Positions 26,000 to 34,578 of a stretch of 64,000 bases of DNA are shown here, piece by piece (positions within the stretch are counted from its first letter, which is position 1; each line of letters starts with the position of its first letter). The DNA comes from DATFQE01 sp963739085 (GTDB lineage: Bacteria > Actinomycetota > Thermoleophilia > Gaiellales > Gaiellaceae): assembly GCA_963739085.1 (NCBI GenBank), contig CAVTZA010000013.1, positions 1 through 64,000 on the forward strand. The letters run 5' to 3'. The notes under the pieces were generated by a model. That model had not been told where the DNA came from. It worked only from the letters and a program-made list of their open reading frames with translations, and ran no database searches. The translations under genes were made by a program, and so were the position numbers.

Positions 26000-26596
26000 T
26001 TAGTGGCGGAACAGGCTGGATCCGAGGCGTACCAGCGTCGCTCCCTCTTCGACGGCGACGCGCCAGTCCTGCGAGGTGCCCATCGAGAGGTCCTTCAGCC
26101 CATACTGCTCGGCCAGCTCTCGCAGGCGCCGGAAGTACGGTCGCGAGGCCTCCGGATCGGTTGTCTCGGGCGGCATCGTCATCAGCCCACGCACGTCGGG
26201 ATAGAGCTCGAGGAACGCCGGCAGCTGCTCCGGGGGGATCCCGGACTTCGACTCCTCGCCCGAGAGGTTGATCTCGACGAGGGCCGGGATCTCGAGCCGC
26301 TTCGCGGCCGACTCGGACGCGAGCGAGTGGCACAGCTCGCAGATCGCGTTGACGGTCTTCGCCTTGCGGCTCTGCAAATGGCCGATGAAGTGCCACCGGA
26401 ACGTGTCGCCGTAGCGGGCGTGCTTCGCCTCCAGGTCCTGGGCGCGGTTCTCGCCCACGACTTCCACGCCCGCCTCGGCCAGGACTGCCATCTCGTCCAG
26501 TGAGACGTACTTCGTGGCCGCGACGACGGTGACGCCGGTCGCCTTGGCCTCCTCGTAGCGCTCGCGGACGCGCTCAGGCGACAAGGCCGATGACAC
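26000..26596 (-). CDS. yggS: PLP homeostasis protein (YggS/PROSC)
   Basis: A 198-residue alanine-racemase-fold protein binding PLP through the lysine in VTVVAATKYVSLDEM (about residue 29). Other motifs: GENRAQDLEAKHARYG, WHFIGHLQSRKAK, LVEINLSGEESKSGIPPEQL and LSMGTSQDWRVAVEEGATLVRLGSSLF. Slightly shorter than the usual 220-230 residues, lacking an N-terminal helix. It overlaps the end of pgeF by 23 bp. Confidence 0.92.
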   Translation of the reverse strand: MSSALSPERVRERYEEAKATGVTVVAATKYVSLDEMAVLAEAGVEVVGENRAQDLEAKHARYGDTFRWHFIGHLQSRKAKTVNAICELCHSLASESAAKRLEIPALVEINLSGEESKSGIPPEQLPAFLELYPDVRGLMTMPPETTDPEASRPYFRRLRELAEQYGLKDLSMGTSQDWRVAVEEGATLVRLGSSLFRH

Positions 26597-27268
26597 CCTG
26601 ACGGCCGGTCACGCCCCGGTCGCGCCGGTGGGAGAAGTACAGGTCCGGGTTGCAGGACGTACAGATGTCGGTGCGCTCGACCTCCTCGACCCCGGCGGCC
26701 CTGAGCGCGCGCTCGGCGGCAGTCCAGAGGTCGAGCTTGCGGTCCCGGAAGAGGTCGTGGTCGAAACGCGCCGCCACCTCGGGCCCGACCTCGTAGCAGC
26801 AGGGCCCGATGCCCGGGCCGATCACCGCGGCGACGCGTCCGCCGAGCGCCTCGACCCCGCTCGCGACGACGCCCTCGGCCAGGCCGCGCCAGCCGACGTG
26901 CAGCACTGCCAGTGCGGCTACGCGCCGCCAGTTTCGCACCTGGCGAGAGCGATGGGCAGGCAGTCGGCGCTCATCGCGAGCATCGGGAGGCCCGGCTCGT
27001 CCGTCCAGAGCCCGTCCGCGTGCTCGCCGCGGTCGCCGGCCCCAGCGCGCCGGACTTGCGTGCCGTGCACCTGGCGGTTGAGCGCGAGCCGTTCCGGGTC
27101 GGCCCCGACCTCCGCGCACAGCAGGCGGCGGTTTTCCTCGACGCGCTCGGGCTCGTCGTCGGTGAGCAGGCCGAGGTTCAGCGAGGCGTAGCGCCCCTCG
27201 CTCACACCGCCGAGACGCGACGAGAACGCCACGACGTACGGCCCGGGTGCCTCCCAGCGCAGGATCAC
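26574..27268 (-). pseudogene. pgeF: Multi-copper-oxidase-like laccase-domain protein (PgeF/YfiH) with frameshift
   Basis: The family hydrolyses or edits peptidoglycan precursors and purine nucleosides. The first half reads FSSRLGGVSEGRYASLNLG, RQVHGTQV and MLAMSADCLPIALA. After CETGG a two-base insertion near 26918 (GCGC where GC is expected) shifts the frame. The second half continues with LAVLHVGWRGLAEGVVASGV, IGPGIGPCCYEVGPEVAARF and DICTSCNPDLYFSHRRDRG. The expected Cys and His ligands are present in both halves, so only the frameshift disables it; a sequencing error is plausible. Overlaps cca at its start. Confidence 0.85.
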
Positions 27269-29826
27269 GACGCCGAGATCAGCTCCCGTGCCGCCGCCAG
27301 CTCGGACTCGCGGCCGTCGAGCTCGCCGTTCAGCTTCCGGCGCCGCACCTCGCCGAGGACCTCCCCCACCCTCGGCGACTCGGCCAGGCCCAGATCGGCC
27401 ACGTCCTTGCCGGTGATCTCAAGCTGGACGTCACGCAGCCGCCGGAAGTAGTCCTCGAGCGCCGGCACTTCGGCGAGCGCGAGCGCGAACAGGGGCGCGT
27501 CGGGTGCGTACGGCTCTGCTAGACCCACAACCTCGGCCGGGTCGGCCTCGCGTTCGCGCAGCCGCTCGACGAGCCTGGGCGCCACCGTGATCGCTGCGGC
27601 GATGTGCTCGGCGTCGCGACGCCGCACCTTCAGCCGCTCGAGCCAGTCGTAGAGCTCGTCCGGCGGCAGCCGGCGGGCGAGCGCCACGAGCCCCAGGCGC
27701 CAGGCGGGCACGTCGATCCCGTGCTCGTCCGCGAGGCTGCGGAGGCGCTCGAACAGCGCGACCGCCTCCTCGTCGGCGGCCAGGTGCGGATGGATGGCGC
27801 GGTCGGCGCCGAGCTCGGCCAGCCGCGGAATCGAGTGGGCGACGTCGCCCTCCTCCAGCAGCGCGATCAGCTCGTCGCGCAGCCGCGCCGACGAGAGGTC
27901 GCCGACGAGGCCCATCTCGATGCAGCTGCGGGCGAGCCGGGCCGTGTGCTCGTCCATCCGGAACCCGTAGCGGTTCTCGTAGCGGATCGCCCTGAAGATC
28001 CGGGTGGGGTCGTCGATGAACGAGAGGTTGTGGAGGACGCGGATCACCCCCGCGTCCAGGTCGCCGCGTCCGTCGAAGGGATCCACGAGCCGACCGCGGT
28101 CGTCGCCCTTGAGCGAGACGGCCATCGCGTTGATCGTGAAGTCGCGTCGGAAGAGGTCCTCGCGGATGGTCGCGTGCTCGACCGTGGGCAAGGCCGCCGG
28201 CGCGTCGTAGAACTCCGTCCTCGTCGTGACGACGTCGATGCGGCCGTCCTCGCCGTAGAGCACGACGGCGGTGCCGAACTTCTCGTGTGGACGGACGCGG
28301 CCGTCGAGCTCCTCGGCCAGCGCCTCGGCGAGATGGATGGCGTCGCCCTCGACGGCGATGTCCACGTCGAAGTTGCGCTCGCCGAGCAGGATGTCGCGCA
28401 CGGTGCCGCCGACGAGGTAGACGCCGTCGTAAGGCTCGCTGAGCGCGGCGACCGCGTCGAACGCCGGCTTGAGCTCCTCCAGCCGGTCGAGCTCGGCCTG
28501 GAGGTTCGGGCCGGGCTCGAGCTCGACCTCCTCGCGCGCGCCGAGCGCCGAGAGCAGGTCGCTCCGGGTGACGACGCCGACGACGCGGCCTTCGTCGAGG
28601 ACGGCGATGCGGCCGTCCCCGGCGCTCTCGACGATGCGCTGGAGCTCGGCCAGCGGGGTCTCCGGCCCGCAGGTCGCGACCCGCGAGCTCATGATCCCCT
28701 TGACCGGAGCGTGCGAGAGCCCGTGGCCGATCGCCTTGTCGAGATCCTCGCGCGAGACCGACCCGACGAGGCGGTCGTCCTCCACCACGAGGATGCCGCT
28801 CTGCGCGTAGCGCTGGCAGGCGACCATCGCTTGCGCCACGGACTCGTCCGGGCCGACGCTGCGCGCGGGGCGGGACATCAGGTCCCGCGCGGTGAGGGGC
28901 GACGCCGTCTCGCGCAGGGCCTGCTCGAGGAGCGCCTTCGCCTCGGCGAGTGAGCCGCGGTGGATCGCGGAGGCGGCCTGCGCATGGCCGCCCCCGCCGA
29001 GCACGCGCGCGATCACGGCTGCGTCGAGCTCTGGCGTGCGGCTGCGCACGACCGCGAAGACGCGCTCGTCCATCTGGACGAGCAGCACGAGAGCGCGGCA
29101 ATCGGTGAGGTCGACGAGCTTGTGGGCGAGGTTCGAGATCCCGTCCACGTGTGTGGGCCACTCGAGTGCTGCGACGAGCACCTCGATGCCCGCAGCCTCG
29201 ATGGTCTCGAGGCGGTCGAGGAGCGCGTTCAGCAGCTCCCGCTCGGTCTCGCCCAGCGGGGTGTGCAGGTAGCTGGCGATGAGGTCCTGGCGGGCGCCGT
29301 GTCGCAGGCACCAGCCGAGCGCCTCGGCGTCGCGCTGGGTCGTGCTCGGGTACGTGAGCGAACCGGTGTCCTCGTGGATCCCGAGCGCGAAGGCGGTCGC
29401 CTCGACCCCGCTCACCGGAACCTCTCGCTCGGCCAGGATCCCGACGAGCGTCGTGGTGAGCGCCCCGTCCTCGGAGAGGACGGCCGCGTCCGGTGGGATC
29501 CAGTCCGGGAGCTCGCCGCCCGAGTGGTGGTCGAAGACGACCTTCTCGACGGCGGGATCGAGCGCCACGCGCTCCAGCTCGCCGAGTCGTGACGCATGCA
29601 CCGTCTCGACGACGATCAGCCGTCGGACCGCGTCGAGGTCGAGCCGGTTCGCGTCCACGAGCTCGAGCTCTTCGGCGTGCAGCCGGGAGAACTCGCGCAC
29701 GTTGCGGTTCAGCGACCCCGAGAGGCAGACGACCGCGTCCGGGAAGAGCCGGCGCGCAGCGAGCAGCGACCCGAAGGCGTCGAAGTCGGTGTTCCCATGC
29801 GTCGCGATGACGGTCGCGGCCTTCAT
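27265..29826 (-). CDS. cca: DHH-CBS-CBS tRNA nucleotidyltransferase/poly(A) polymerase
   Basis: An 853-residue multidomain protein. Residues 1-315 are a DHH/DHHA1 phosphoesterase-like domain (THGNTDFDAFGSLLAA, VVFDHHSGG, GGGGHAQAASA). Two CBS domains follow (RDLMSRPARSVGPDESVAQAM and VKGIMSSRVATCGPETPLAEL). The class II nucleotidyltransferase head has VGGTVRDILLGERNFDVDIAVEGD and RRDFTINAMAVSL, then neck and body helices. The family adds C or A to tRNA 3' ends, in some species only one of the two, so CCA versus A-adding is open. ATG 29826 is chosen because it begins the DHH domain. Confidence 0.92.
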   Translation of the reverse strand: MKAATVIATHGNTDFDAFGSLLAARRLFPDAVVCLSGSLNRNVREFSRLHAEELELVDANRLDLDAVRRLIVVETVHASRLGELERVALDPAVEKVVFDHHSGGELPDWIPPDAAVLSEDGALTTTLVGILAEREVPVSGVEATAFALGIHEDTGSLTYPSTTQRDAEALGWCLRHGARQDLIASYLHTPLGETERELLNALLDRLETIEAAGIEVLVAALEWPTHVDGISNLAHKLVDLTDCRALVLLVQMDERVFAVVRSRTPELDAAVIARVLGGGGHAQAASAIHRGSLAEAKALLEQALRETASPLTARDLMSRPARSVGPDESVAQAMVACQRYAQSGILVVEDDRLVGSVSREDLDKAIGHGLSHAPVKGIMSSRVATCGPETPLAELQRIVESAGDGRIAVLDEGRVVGVVTRSDLLSALGAREEVELEPGPNLQAELDRLEELKPAFDAVAALSEPYDGVYLVGGTVRDILLGERNFDVDIAVEGDAIHLAEALAEELDGRVRPHEKFGTAVVLYGEDGRIDVVTTRTEFYDAPAALPTVEHATIREDLFRRDFTINAMAVSLKGDDRGRLVDPFDGRGDLDAGVIRVLHNLSFIDDPTRIFRAIRYENRYGFRMDEHTARLARSCIEMGLVGDLSSARLRDELIALLEEGDVAHSIPRLAELGADRAIHPHLAADEEAVALFERLRSLADEHGIDVPAWRLGLVALARRLPPDELYDWLERLKVRRRDAEHIAAAITVAPRLVERLREREADPAEVVGLAEPYAPDAPLFALALAEVPALEDYFRRLRDVQLEITGKDVADLGLAESPRVGEVLGEVRRRKLNGELDGRESELAAARELISAS

Positions 29827-29863
29827 CGCCTCGAATTCTGCACGCGGGATCTTTGGCGGGCGC

Positions 29864-29939
29864 GCTGGGGAAACCTCCCGGTTTCCCCAGACCCCTTCCC
29901 CCGGTCCGCTCCGCGGACAGGCGCTCCGCGCCGGCGTCA
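29864..29939 (-). repeat. Three-hairpin repeat element, copy 3
   Basis: Read on the minus strand: GGCGC-GGA-GCGCC, GTCCGC-GGA-GCGGAC, then CTGGGGAAACC-GGGA-GGTTTCCCCAG, a perfect 11-bp stem. It occupies the gap between ridA and cca. Copies at 14657 and 17395 share layout and most of the sequence. Confidence 0.8.
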
Positions 29940-29968
29940 GCACCTAGACATGCCCGGAACAGGCGCGG

Positions 29969-30355
29969 TCAGAGGAGCGCGATCGCGTCGATCTCGACCC
30001 TCGCGCCCGACGGGAGCATCGAGATCTCGACGGTGGAGCGCGCGGGCGGCACGTCGCCGACGTGCTTGGCGTACACCTCGTTCATCGCCTGGAACTCGCC
30101 GAGGTCGATCAGGAAGACCGTCGTCTTCACCAGGCGGTCGAGCCCGCTGCCCGCCTCCTCGAGGATCGCGCGGAGATTGCTGAACACCTGCTCGGTCTGC
30201 TCCGTGATGCCTCCGCTGAACTCGGTGTCGCCCGGCTTCAGGCCGAGCTGCCCGGACACGAAGACGAGGTCCCCGGCCTTGATCCCCTGCGAGTATGGCG
30301 CGCCCTGGAACGGCGCGGGCGCCTGCTCGGTGCGGACGGCGGACTTCGCGGCCAT
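29969..30355 (-). CDS. ridA: RidA family enamine/imine deaminase
   Basis: A 128-residue trimeric protein that clears reactive 2-aminoacrylate and related imines. Motifs: APFQGAPYSQGIKAGDLVFVSGQLGL, TEQVFSNLRAILEEAGSGLDRLVKTTVFL, FQAMNEVYAKHVGDVPPARSTVEI and ARVEIDAIAL, with the conserved Arg in PPARST. The ATG directly follows the stop of the HisB-like gene (TGAATG), so they are co-transcribed. Confidence 0.93.
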   Translation of the reverse strand: MAAKSAVRTEQAPAPFQGAPYSQGIKAGDLVFVSGQLGLKPGDTEFSGGITEQTEQVFSNLRAILEEAGSGLDRLVKTTVFLIDLGEFQAMNEVYAKHVGDVPPARSTVEISMLPSGARVEIDAIALL

Positions 30356-30874
30356 TCAGGGCTCCTTTCGTTGCGGCCGGACGGCCTGGGCAAGCGCGAC
30401 GCCGAGCGCCTTGAAGATCGCCTCGAGCACGTGGCGGGCGTCGTCGCCGTGGATGAGGCGCACGTGGAGCGTAAGGCCGGCTCCCTCGGCGAGCTCGTGG
30501 AGGAAGCGCGAGAGGAGGTCGCTGCCGAGGCCGCCGACGCGCGCGTCGGAGAGATCGACGTTCGAGACGACGAGCGGCCGGCCGGAGACCTCGAGCGTGA
30601 CGTGGGCGAGCGCCTCGTCCGCGGGAAGCGTGCCGGTTCCGTGTCCGCGAACCTCGCCGCCGAGCGCTTCCGCGAGCGCCTCGCCAAGCGCGGCACCGGC
30701 GGCCGCGACCTCTGCGTCGCCGCCCTCGGGAGCGAGCTCGAGCTCCAGGTCGAAGCCGGCGTACTCGGTCAGGACGGCGAGCAGGTGGTCGAGCACCGGC
30801 AGGCCCGTCAGCACATTCGCGGCTCCGTTGCCTGCGGTGGAGACACGCACACGGTGTTTAGCGGCCGCATCCAT
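30356..30874 (-). CDS. HisB-like protein lacking most metal-binding residues
   Basis: A protein of about 172 residues aligned by eye with imidazoleglycerol-phosphate dehydratase: TGLPVLDHLLAVLTEYAGFDLELEL, AGAALGEALAEALGG, LPADEALAHVTLEVSGRPL and LSRFLHELAEGAGLTLHVRLIHG, ending VLEAIFKALGVALAQAV. The diagnostic HHTxED box is replaced by GGDAEVAAAGAA, and the second box NxHHxxE reads DARHVLEA with only one His. The manganese site therefore looks lost. No other his gene is present; neighbours are ridA and a VOC gene. The fold is likely kept, the dehydratase activity doubtful. ATG 30874 is preferred over GTG 30967. Confidence 0.72.
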   Translation of the reverse strand: MDAAAKHRVRVSTAGNGAANVLTGLPVLDHLLAVLTEYAGFDLELELAPEGGDAEVAAAGAALGEALAEALGGEVRGHGTGTLPADEALAHVTLEVSGRPLVVSNVDLSDARVGGLGSDLLSRFLHELAEGAGLTLHVRLIHGDDARHVLEAIFKALGVALAQAVRPQRKEP

Positions 30875-31030
30875 GGCTCGAACGAGGGTATCGAAGGAGG
30901 CGACGCAAACCGACGACAAGGCTGCGAATGCGTCTCCGGCGCTAGCTTCGGCGACTCCTGCTGCCACTGCTCACGGTGGGTCTGCGGGTCCGGTATCTCG
31001 GCGCGGCGGACCTCGCGTCGGCGAGCGCGA

Positions 31031-31450
31031 CTAGCTCAGCCGGACTTCGCCCGCGTCGGTGAGCTCCCAGTGCGGGTTGTGGGCGACCTCCCACGGGTGG
31101 CCGTCGGGGTCGACGAAGATCCCCGAGTAGCCGCCCCAGAACGTCTCTGCGCCGTGCCGCGGAACGGTCGCGCCCGCCGCCTCGGCCTCAGCGATGACCG
31201 CGTCGACCTCGGCCGGCGAGCGGACGTTGTGAGCCAGGGTCACGCCGCCCCAGCCGCCCGTGTCGGTCACGCCGCTGTCCTCGGCCAGCGACTCGCGGCT
31301 CCAGAGGGCGACGATCAGACCGCCGGCCTGGAAGAAGACGACGTCGTCGTCCGGCTCGGCGCCCGTCGTCCAGCCGAGCGCCTCGTAGAACGCCCGCGAC
31401 CGCGCGAGATCGGAGACCCCGAGCGTGATCAGCGTAAGGCGCTGCTCCAC
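31031..31450 (-). CDS. VOC (glyoxalase/bleomycin-resistance) family protein
   Basis: A 139-residue two-module VOC protein: LITLGVSDLARSRAFYEALGW at the start, VVFFQAGGLIVALWSRESLAED, HNVRSPAEVDAVIAEAEAAGATVPRH and the closing WGGYSGIFVDPDGHPWEVAHNP with a typical metal-ligand glutamate. Substrate unknown. Lies 11 bp after murA on the same strand. A gap of 156 bp separates it from the HisB-like gene. Confidence 0.88.
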   Translation of the reverse strand: MEQRLTLITLGVSDLARSRAFYEALGWTTGAEPDDDVVFFQAGGLIVALWSRESLAEDSGVTDTGGWGGVTLAHNVRSPAEVDAVIAEAEAAGATVPRHGAETFWGGYSGIFVDPDGHPWEVAHNPHWELTDAGEVRLS

Positions 31451-31461
31451 GCCCTCCTCGC

Positions 31462-32772
31462 TCAGGCTTCGGAGCGGTCGATCCGCGCGCCCAGGCCGCG
31501 GAGGCGCTCGTCGATCCGCTCGTAGCCGCGGTCGATCTCGCCCACGTTTCCGATCGTGGACACGCCCTCGGCGCAAAGGCCCGCGATCAGCATCGCCATC
31601 CCCGCCCGGATGTCGGGGCTCGCCATTCGCTGGCCGTAGAGGCGGGCCGGGCCGGTGACGACGGCGCGATGCGGGTCGCAGAGGATGATCCGCGCGCCCA
31701 TGCTCACCAGCTTGTCCACGAAGAACAGCCGGTTCTCGAACATCTTCTCGAAGATCAGGATCGTTCCTCGGGCCTGGGTCGCGACCGCCAGGGCGATCGA
31801 GGTGAGGTCGGCGGGGAACGCCGGCCACGGGCCGTCCTCGATCTTGGGGATCTGTCCGCCGAGATCGTCCTTGACCACAAGCTCCTGGCCGGGCGGGACA
31901 CGGACTTCCGAGCCGGCGATCTCGACGCGGACGCCGAGCCGCTCGAAAGCCGGCAGGATCGGCGCGAGGTCGGCTGGGACGACGTCCTCGATCGTCACGT
32001 CGCCCCCTGTCACCGCGGCAAGGCCGATGAAGCTCGCCACCTCGATGTGCTCCGAGCCGATGCGCCACTCACCGCCGGCGAGCCGCTGCACGCCCTCGAT
32101 GCGGAGGACGTTCGAGCCGATCCCTTCGATGCGGGCGCCGAGCGAGCCGAGGAAGCGGCAGAGGTCCTGCACGTGGGGCTCGCAGGCGGCGTTGCCGATG
32201 ATCGTCTCGCCGGCGGCCACGGACGCGGCCATGACCGCGTTCTCGGTCGCCATCACGCTGGCCTCGTCGAGGAAGATCGCCCGGCCGCGCAGACCTTCGC
32301 TGCGCATCTCGAAGCGGCCGTTGAGGTCGATGTCGACGCCGAGCTCGGCGAGCGCGTGGATGTGCGGGTCGAGGCGTCGCCGCCCGATGACGTCGCCGCC
32401 CGGCGGCGGCACGGAGGCCCGGCCGAAGCGGGCGAGCAGCGGCCCTGCGAGCAGGAACGACGCGCGGATCCGGCTGCAGAGCTCCGCGTCGAGCTCCGTC
32501 TTGTGCGCGCCGGAGCTGTCGATCACGACGTCGTTCGCTCCGATCCACTCGACGTCCGCACCGACGTCGGCGATCAGCTCGCACATCGTCTCGACGTCCC
32601 TGATCCGTGGGACGTTGCGCAGCGTCACCGGCTCGGTTGCGAGCAAAGTGGCGGCGAGGACGGGAAGGGCGCCGTTCTTGTTCCCGGCCGCGCGAACACG
32701 GCCGTTGAGCGGCCGACCCCCCTCGATGACGAACGACTCCACGGTCGATTCCGCGACGAGCGTCTGTGACAT
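31462..32772 (-). CDS. murA: UDP-N-acetylglucosamine 1-carboxyvinyltransferase, fosfomycin-resistant type
   Basis: A 436-residue enolpyruvyl transferase for the first committed step of peptidoglycan synthesis. Motifs: PLNGRVRAAGNKNGALPVLAATLL, LLARFGRASVPPPGGDVIGRR and GRRRLDPHIHALAELG. The loop residue that is Cys115 in E. coli (target of fosfomycin) is Asp127 here (PGGDVIG), as in mycobacterial MurA. TAGGCT lies six bases before ATG. Followed by VOC, HisB-like and ridA genes. Confidence 0.95.
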   Translation of the reverse strand: MSQTLVAESTVESFVIEGGRPLNGRVRAAGNKNGALPVLAATLLATEPVTLRNVPRIRDVETMCELIADVGADVEWIGANDVVIDSSGAHKTELDAELCSRIRASFLLAGPLLARFGRASVPPPGGDVIGRRRLDPHIHALAELGVDIDLNGRFEMRSEGLRGRAIFLDEASVMATENAVMAASVAAGETIIGNAACEPHVQDLCRFLGSLGARIEGIGSNVLRIEGVQRLAGGEWRIGSEHIEVASFIGLAAVTGGDVTIEDVVPADLAPILPAFERLGVRVEIAGSEVRVPPGQELVVKDDLGGQIPKIEDGPWPAFPADLTSIALAVATQARGTILIFEKMFENRLFFVDKLVSMGARIILCDPHRAVVTGPARLYGQRMASPDIRAGMAMLIAGLCAEGVSTIGNVGEIDRGYERIDERLRGLGARIDRSEA

Positions 32773-32777
32773 CGGGG

Positions 32778-32784
32778 TAGCCTA
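32778..32784. promoter_or_regulatory. Shared palindromic -10 (TAGCCTA / TAGGCTA) between murA and HD gene
   Basis: TAGGCT on the minus strand ends six bases before murA ATG. The overlapping TAGCCT on the plus strand ends ten bases before GTG 32794 of the HD-domain gene. Confidence 0.5.
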
Positions 32785-32793
32785 GACGAGCCG

Positions 32794-33375
32794 GTGGAGG
32801 TCACCCGCGAACGGGCCTGGGAGACGCTGACGCGCTACACGCAGAGCGAGGCGCTGCGGCGCCATGCGCTTGCGGTCGAGGCGTCCGTCGGCTCGTATGC
32901 GCAGCGCTTCGGCGAGGACGAGGAGCTGTGGCGGGCGACGGCGCTACTCCATGACTTCGACTACGAGATCCATCCGACGCTCGACGAGCATCCGCAGGAC
33001 GGTGCGCCGATCCTGCGTGAGGAGGGGTGGCCCGAAGAGGTGATCGAGGCCGTGCTCTCTCACGCCGAGCACCTCGAGATGCCGCGGGACACGCCGCTCA
33101 AGCGAACACTCTTCGCGTGCGACGAGCTCTCGGGGTTCGTGCACGCGTGCGGCCTCGTCCGCCCGACCGGCATCGACGGCCTGGAGCCCAAGTCGGTCAA
33201 GAAGAAGCTGAAGCAGCCGTCATTCGCGGCCGGCGTGCACCGCGACGAGGTCTATGCGGGCGCCGAGCTCATCGGGCTCGAGCTCGACGAGCACATCCGC
33301 AACGTGATCGCCGCCATGCAGCCGATCGCACCCGAGCTGGGGCTGCGCACGGCGGCTGACGCACCCGCGGCCTAG
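32794..33375 (+). CDS. HD-domain phosphohydrolase-like protein
   Basis: A 193-residue HD-superfamily protein. Metal-binding pattern: SEALRRHALAVEASV with the first His, LLHDFDYEIHPTLDEHPQDGAPIL containing the HD pair, and VLSHAEHLE. CDELSGFVHACGLVRP and SVKKKLKQPSFAAGVHRDE follow. Such proteins hydrolyse nucleotides or act as hydrolases of unknown substrate. GTG start, divergent from murA. Convergent with the aminotransferase gene. Confidence 0.85.
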   Translation: MEVTRERAWETLTRYTQSEALRRHALAVEASVGSYAQRFGEDEELWRATALLHDFDYEIHPTLDEHPQDGAPILREEGWPEEVIEAVLSHAEHLEMPRDTPLKRTLFACDELSGFVHACGLVRPTGIDGLEPKSVKKKLKQPSFAAGVHRDEVYAGAELIGLELDEHIRNVIAAMQPIAPELGLRTAADAPAA

Positions 33376-33396
33376 CTCCCAGAGACAAGCCCCGAT

Positions 33397-33427
33397 CGGT
33401 CAGGCCACCCGGGGCCGACCGCTGACC
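33397..33427. terminator. Possible bidirectional hairpin between convergent genes
   Basis: GGTCAG at 33398-33403 can pair with CTGACC at 33422-33427, with the alternative stem CGGTC/GACCG at 33397-33421. There is no T-tract. It lies between the HD gene and the aminotransferase gene. Confidence 0.3.
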
Positions 33428-33498
33428 ACCCACCGCTCTAGACGCTAACGGCCAGATGCGCATGGATGGTGACGCCTTCGAGTCGAGATCGTGCCGGG

Positions 33499-34578
33499 TT
33501 AGGCGAGCGCGGCGACGAGCCGGTCGATGTCCTCCTCGTTCGTCCAGTAGCCGCAGGAGGCACGTAGCCAGCCGAGGCCGGGCATGTCCCGGATGACCAC
33601 GCCCTGCTCCCAGGCCCGCACGTTCGCCTCGGCGGCGTCCCCGTCGACACGCCACGAGACGAGCGTCGCCTGATCGGGCTCGGTCACGAGGTCGAAACGC
33701 TCGCCGATCCGCTCCCGACAGAGCGCCGCCATCGCCGCCGCCCGTTCGAAACGCCACTCGGGCAGCCCCGAAAGAGCGGCCTCGAGCCCGGCGAGCGCGG
33801 CGGGCGCGATCCACCCGGTGTCGAAGCGAGCGGCTCCCGCCTTCGCGGTGAAGGAGCCGTCCGTCTCGAACGCGTCCTGCGAGAAGTAGCTGGGCCGCGC
33901 GACCGATAGCGAGTCCGGCTCGGCCAGATAGAGCGCGCCGACCGAGTCCGGGCCGCAGAGCCACTTCTGGCACGAGACGGTGTAGTAGTCGAACCCCTCG
34001 ACGCGTACCGGCAGGGCGCCCACCGACTGGGCGCCGTCCACGAGCATCGGGATGCCGGTCGCCTCGCGGAGCTCACCTACCGGCAAGACCTGCCCCGTCG
34101 TCCAGGCGACGTGGGACAGCGCGAGCAACCGCGTGCGCGGGCTGACCTCGGCGCGGATGAGATCGAACGCCTCATCGGCGGGACGGTCGCGCACCTCGGC
34201 GACCCGAACACGCGCCTCGGAGACCGCGAGCGGGCCCAGCAGTCCGAAGTGCTCCACGTCGGTGGTGACGATCTCGTCGTCGGGCCCGAGCTCGAGACCG
34301 GCGAGGACGACGTTGCATGCGTCCGTCGTCGACGTCGTGAGCGCCACGTTCTCGGGCGACGTGTGGATCAGGCCGGCGATTGCAGCACGCACCCGCCCGC
34401 GCCGCTCGACGACCTCGAGGAACTGGCCCACGCCGCCGCGGCCGCCCTCCAGCTCCGCGGCCAGCCGTACGGCCATCGCCTCGGCCGTCCGTCGCGCCAG
34501 CGGGCCGATCGATCCCGCGTTGAGGTACGCGACGCGCTCGAGCGCCGGGAACTCCGCCCGCACGTCGTCGACGTTCAC
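33499..34578 (-). CDS. Class V aminotransferase (cysteine desulfurase/isopenicillin epimerase-like)
   Basis: A 359-residue PLP enzyme of fold type I. VRAEFPALERVAYLNAGSIGPL at the start, TTSTTDACNVVLAGL, MLVDGAQSVGALPVRV and the PLP lysine in YYTVSCQKWLCGPDSVGALY (about residue 200), then FDTGWIAPAALAGLEAAL. The cysteine-bearing catalytic loop of true desulfurases is not evident, so it may act on another amino acid. The GTG start overlaps the stop of the nuclease-fold gene. Confidence 0.88.
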   Translation of the reverse strand: MNVDDVRAEFPALERVAYLNAGSIGPLARRTAEAMAVRLAAELEGGRGGVGQFLEVVERRGRVRAAIAGLIHTSPENVALTTSTTDACNVVLAGLELGPDDEIVTTDVEHFGLLGPLAVSEARVRVAEVRDRPADEAFDLIRAEVSPRTRLLALSHVAWTTGQVLPVGELREATGIPMLVDGAQSVGALPVRVEGFDYYTVSCQKWLCGPDSVGALYLAEPDSLSVARPSYFSQDAFETDGSFTAKAGAARFDTGWIAPAALAGLEAALSGLPEWRFERAAAMAALCRERIGERFDLVTEPDQATLVSWRVDGDAAEANVRAWEQGVVIRDMPGLGWLRASCGYWTNEEDIDRLVAALA

